Shown here: piece by piece, positions 61,990 through 64,000 of the stretch
Layout of the letters: each line of letters begins with the position of its first letter
Numbering within the stretch: position 1 is the first letter of the stretch
Assembly: GCA_028456385.1 (NCBI GenBank)
Contig: JALNQF010000212.1
Location: 1 to 64,000 of the forward strand
Direction: 5' to 3'
Source of the DNA: Ophiosphaerella korrae
Lineage: Eukaryota; Ascomycota; Dothideomycetes; Pleosporales; Phaeosphaeriaceae
DNA: 64,000 nt
The notes under the pieces: generated by a model
The model's database searches: none
Seen by the model: the letters and a program-made list of their open reading frames with translations, nothing else
What the model was told of the DNA's origin: nothing
Made by a program: the position numbers and the translations under genes

Positions 61990-64000
61990 GTAGACTAAGT
62001 TTAAGATAAAGATAGAGCTATACTTATATTGTCTTATATAAAGAGTAAGGTAGAGAAATAGGTTACGCTATACCTTAAGAAATACTTTAATAATAATAGT
62101 AGTAACTACAACAAGATATTTAAAGAATAGTTTAAGTTTAAAGATAAAGTATAATAAGCCTTTTTACTAGTAAACAAGATAGTAGTAGTAGAGTGCGCAA
62201 TATAGTAGCTATAATAATACAAGGTAGTAGTAAACTATACTAACAAATTCTAAAGCTACGCAATATAAATAGAATAGAATAATAAGGTATTAATAATAAA
62301 GTTTTAATAGAGACTTAAGAGTAATATTTAAGGCGAGCTAATACGTAGTAGAGCTACAATTAAGACATTAGAAAACCTAATAAAAGAAGTAATTTAAGTT
62401 AATAACTATATATATAAATATATAGTAGAAGCTAAGAATAGTAGAGTACTATATATAGATAGTAAGAAGTATAAACCTAAGTATAAGTACTAATATAAAT
62501 ATAAGAATAACTAAGTTTAGAGTAGCTATAGACACTTTAGGCTAGATAAGATATACGTTAATAATGTAAACTTAGGAAAATAAGAATACTATTACTATAA
62601 GAACTCTAAGAGAGTAGAAAGCTAAAAATACTCTAAGTATAGTAAAATAGGGTACCTAGTAAAGAATTACTAAGTAAAGAATAAGATTATATAATAAATT
62701 AAAATACTTAAGAAGTAAGATAATAATAGAGAAGAAGAATAAGAAGTAATCCCTAGAAGAAGCTAAGAGAAGAGGGGTTACAAGACTATAAACCTCTAGT
62801 AGTAAGATATAAGTAAGAGATACAACTACTATAAGATTACTATAAAGCTAAGCTACCTTATAATAAATAATAAGGAAGAAGCTATAAATATACTACTAGG
62901 AATATAAAGCTATATAAAGAGGTATTAGCTAAAGTAGAAGTAAGCTAAGATAGATACCTTAGAATACCTTTAGCTATACTAAAGAAGGGTAGAGTATAGG
63001 CGCAAGATAATACTATATCTAGGAAGGTAGGTATATATAGCCTAGGTTAAGAATAGGAAAGAAAACTAAGAGCCTAAGACCTCTAAATACAAAATAGCAC
63101 CTAAAATACTAGAGCTAAAGTAAGAGAACGCTAAAGTAGAAGATAGATTTATAAAAGAAATCTAAAGACTAGTAGATAGCTACTACTTAGTAAAAGAATA
63201 GTAAGATAAGGAACGCTAAATACGTAAAGTAAAGTAAACCTAGTAATATAAATTATTATATACTAATAATAATTAGGCGCTAATTATTATAGATCTAGTA
63301 TTAATATAAGAACTATAATACTAGCTATACTTATATAACCTAAACTATCTACTACTATTATAGATAAGATATTACTATAATAACTACTTTACTTACTATT
63401 CTAATAAGATAAGATCTAGATATTTCTCTTATAAGAGATCTAGATATAAATAGAACTAAGAAGAGTATATAAACGTAAGATATAAGTAATACTTAAAGGA
63501 TAAGTAAAAAGTAGAGTACTTTCTAGGTATAACTAAAGAAGATATAAATACGAGTAAGATACTTATAAATAACAAATATATTAACTTAATCTAGTAAACC
63601 TATACGCTAGAGAAGTATAAACAATATAGAGAGATTAAAATACTCTAAGGATTTTTATAAAAGATAAACAAAGATTATAAGATTAAGTCTTTTTTAGGTA
63701 AATAGCTAATACTAGATATATATCTAGAAGCTATAACGCTATTAACGCTAAAAGACTTATTAAACTCCTAGTAAAGATAAGAGGAGAAAAAATAAAAGTA
63801 TTAGTAGATTTAGAGTTATTTATAAACCTAATTACACCTAAAGTAGTAAAATAAGTAAGACTCTAACTATAAGTAAAGAAGATACTATATCTAATCTATA
63901 TTGCAAATAGATAACTAATACTAGGAAACCTAATAGTTAGTAATAAAGTAACTACAAAGATTACTATTTAAAGATATAGTATAAGAATTACCCTAGACGT
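61990..64000 (+). pseudogene. gag-protease remnant of family D Gypsy
   Basis: Gag-like sequence from about 61,990. One zinc knuckle lies at about 62,628-62,676 (YSKYSKIGYLVKNY, with the CX2CX4HX4C spacing and Cys/His now Tyr). A retroviral-type aspartic protease starts at about 63,795 (VLVDLELFINLITPKVVK in place of VLVDSGA...), which makes this Ty3/Gypsy rather than Copia. Many RIP stops. Reverse transcriptase and integrase would lie beyond position 64,000. Confidence 0.7.

Larger units (their letters stand above)
61428..64000 (+). mobile_element. Gypsy element (family D), 5' part running off the window
   Basis: Starts with TGTTACGATACT directly after family B gag sequence. The LTR end is not certain: a candidate TTACA lies at about 61,656, giving about 230 bp. 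RIP damage is milder at the LTR (CG- and CA-containing words survive) than inside. 5-bp flank agaat (61,423-61,427). Confidence 0.7.

Noticed and set aside
61428..64000. Copia-type assignment for the last element
   Set aside because: A retroviral-type protease follows a gag zinc knuckle in an arrangement typical of Gypsy, and no Copia integrase-first order is seen.

Overview
The window comes from a filamentous ascomycete (Pezizomycotina). The grounds are split genes with introns of about 45-95 bp, gene families almost confined to these fungi (a HET-domain protein, a fungal rhodopsin-like membrane protein, remnants of a PNP/NB-ARC NLR), and heavy repeat-induced point mutation (RIP) in every retroelement. 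In the AT-rich parts CA and TG are nearly absent while CG survives. Former Gln/Arg/Trp codons have become stops, Cys reads as Tyr, and His reads as Tyr. This CpA-to-TpA signature, set against ordinary gene-bearing sequence, recalls the bipartite genomes of some Dothideomycetes. That placement is inference only.

Layout: 1-11,030 is RIP-degenerated sequence: a chromodomain Gypsy element, a solo LTR, and unclassified repeats. 11,130-20,610 is a normal-composition island with an intact macrodomain gene, a Tc1/mariner-like transposase remnant, a RIP-hit unknown pseudogene, a dead SRPK-like kinase, a dead PNP/NB-ARC NLR cut by a 399-bp inverted-repeat element, and an intact five-exon rhodopsin-like gene. 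21,019-34,994 is one minus-strand Gypsy element (TSD ttaat) that carries a nested plus-strand Gypsy element (TSD acttt), which itself carries a 269-bp solo-LTR-like insertion (duplication ctag). 36,692-43,670 is a full-length minus-strand relative of the nested element. 44,895-48,820 is a second island with a HET-domain gene and a divergently transcribed six-cysteine secreted protein. 48,857-64,000 is again RIP-degenerated Gypsy debris, ending in the 5' part of another Gypsy element that runs off the window.

Only four genes look functional: macrodomain hydrolase, rhodopsin-like membrane protein, HET protein and small secreted protein. Nothing shows that they work as a pathway. The repeated theme is non-self and interaction biology: HET, a dead NLR, and an effector- or antimicrobial-like secreted protein next to RIP-active repeats. 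I found no tRNA, rRNA or CRISPR. No wholly new system is visible. The best leads are the secreted protein, the transposon-split NLR, and the record of element insertion versus RIP timing.
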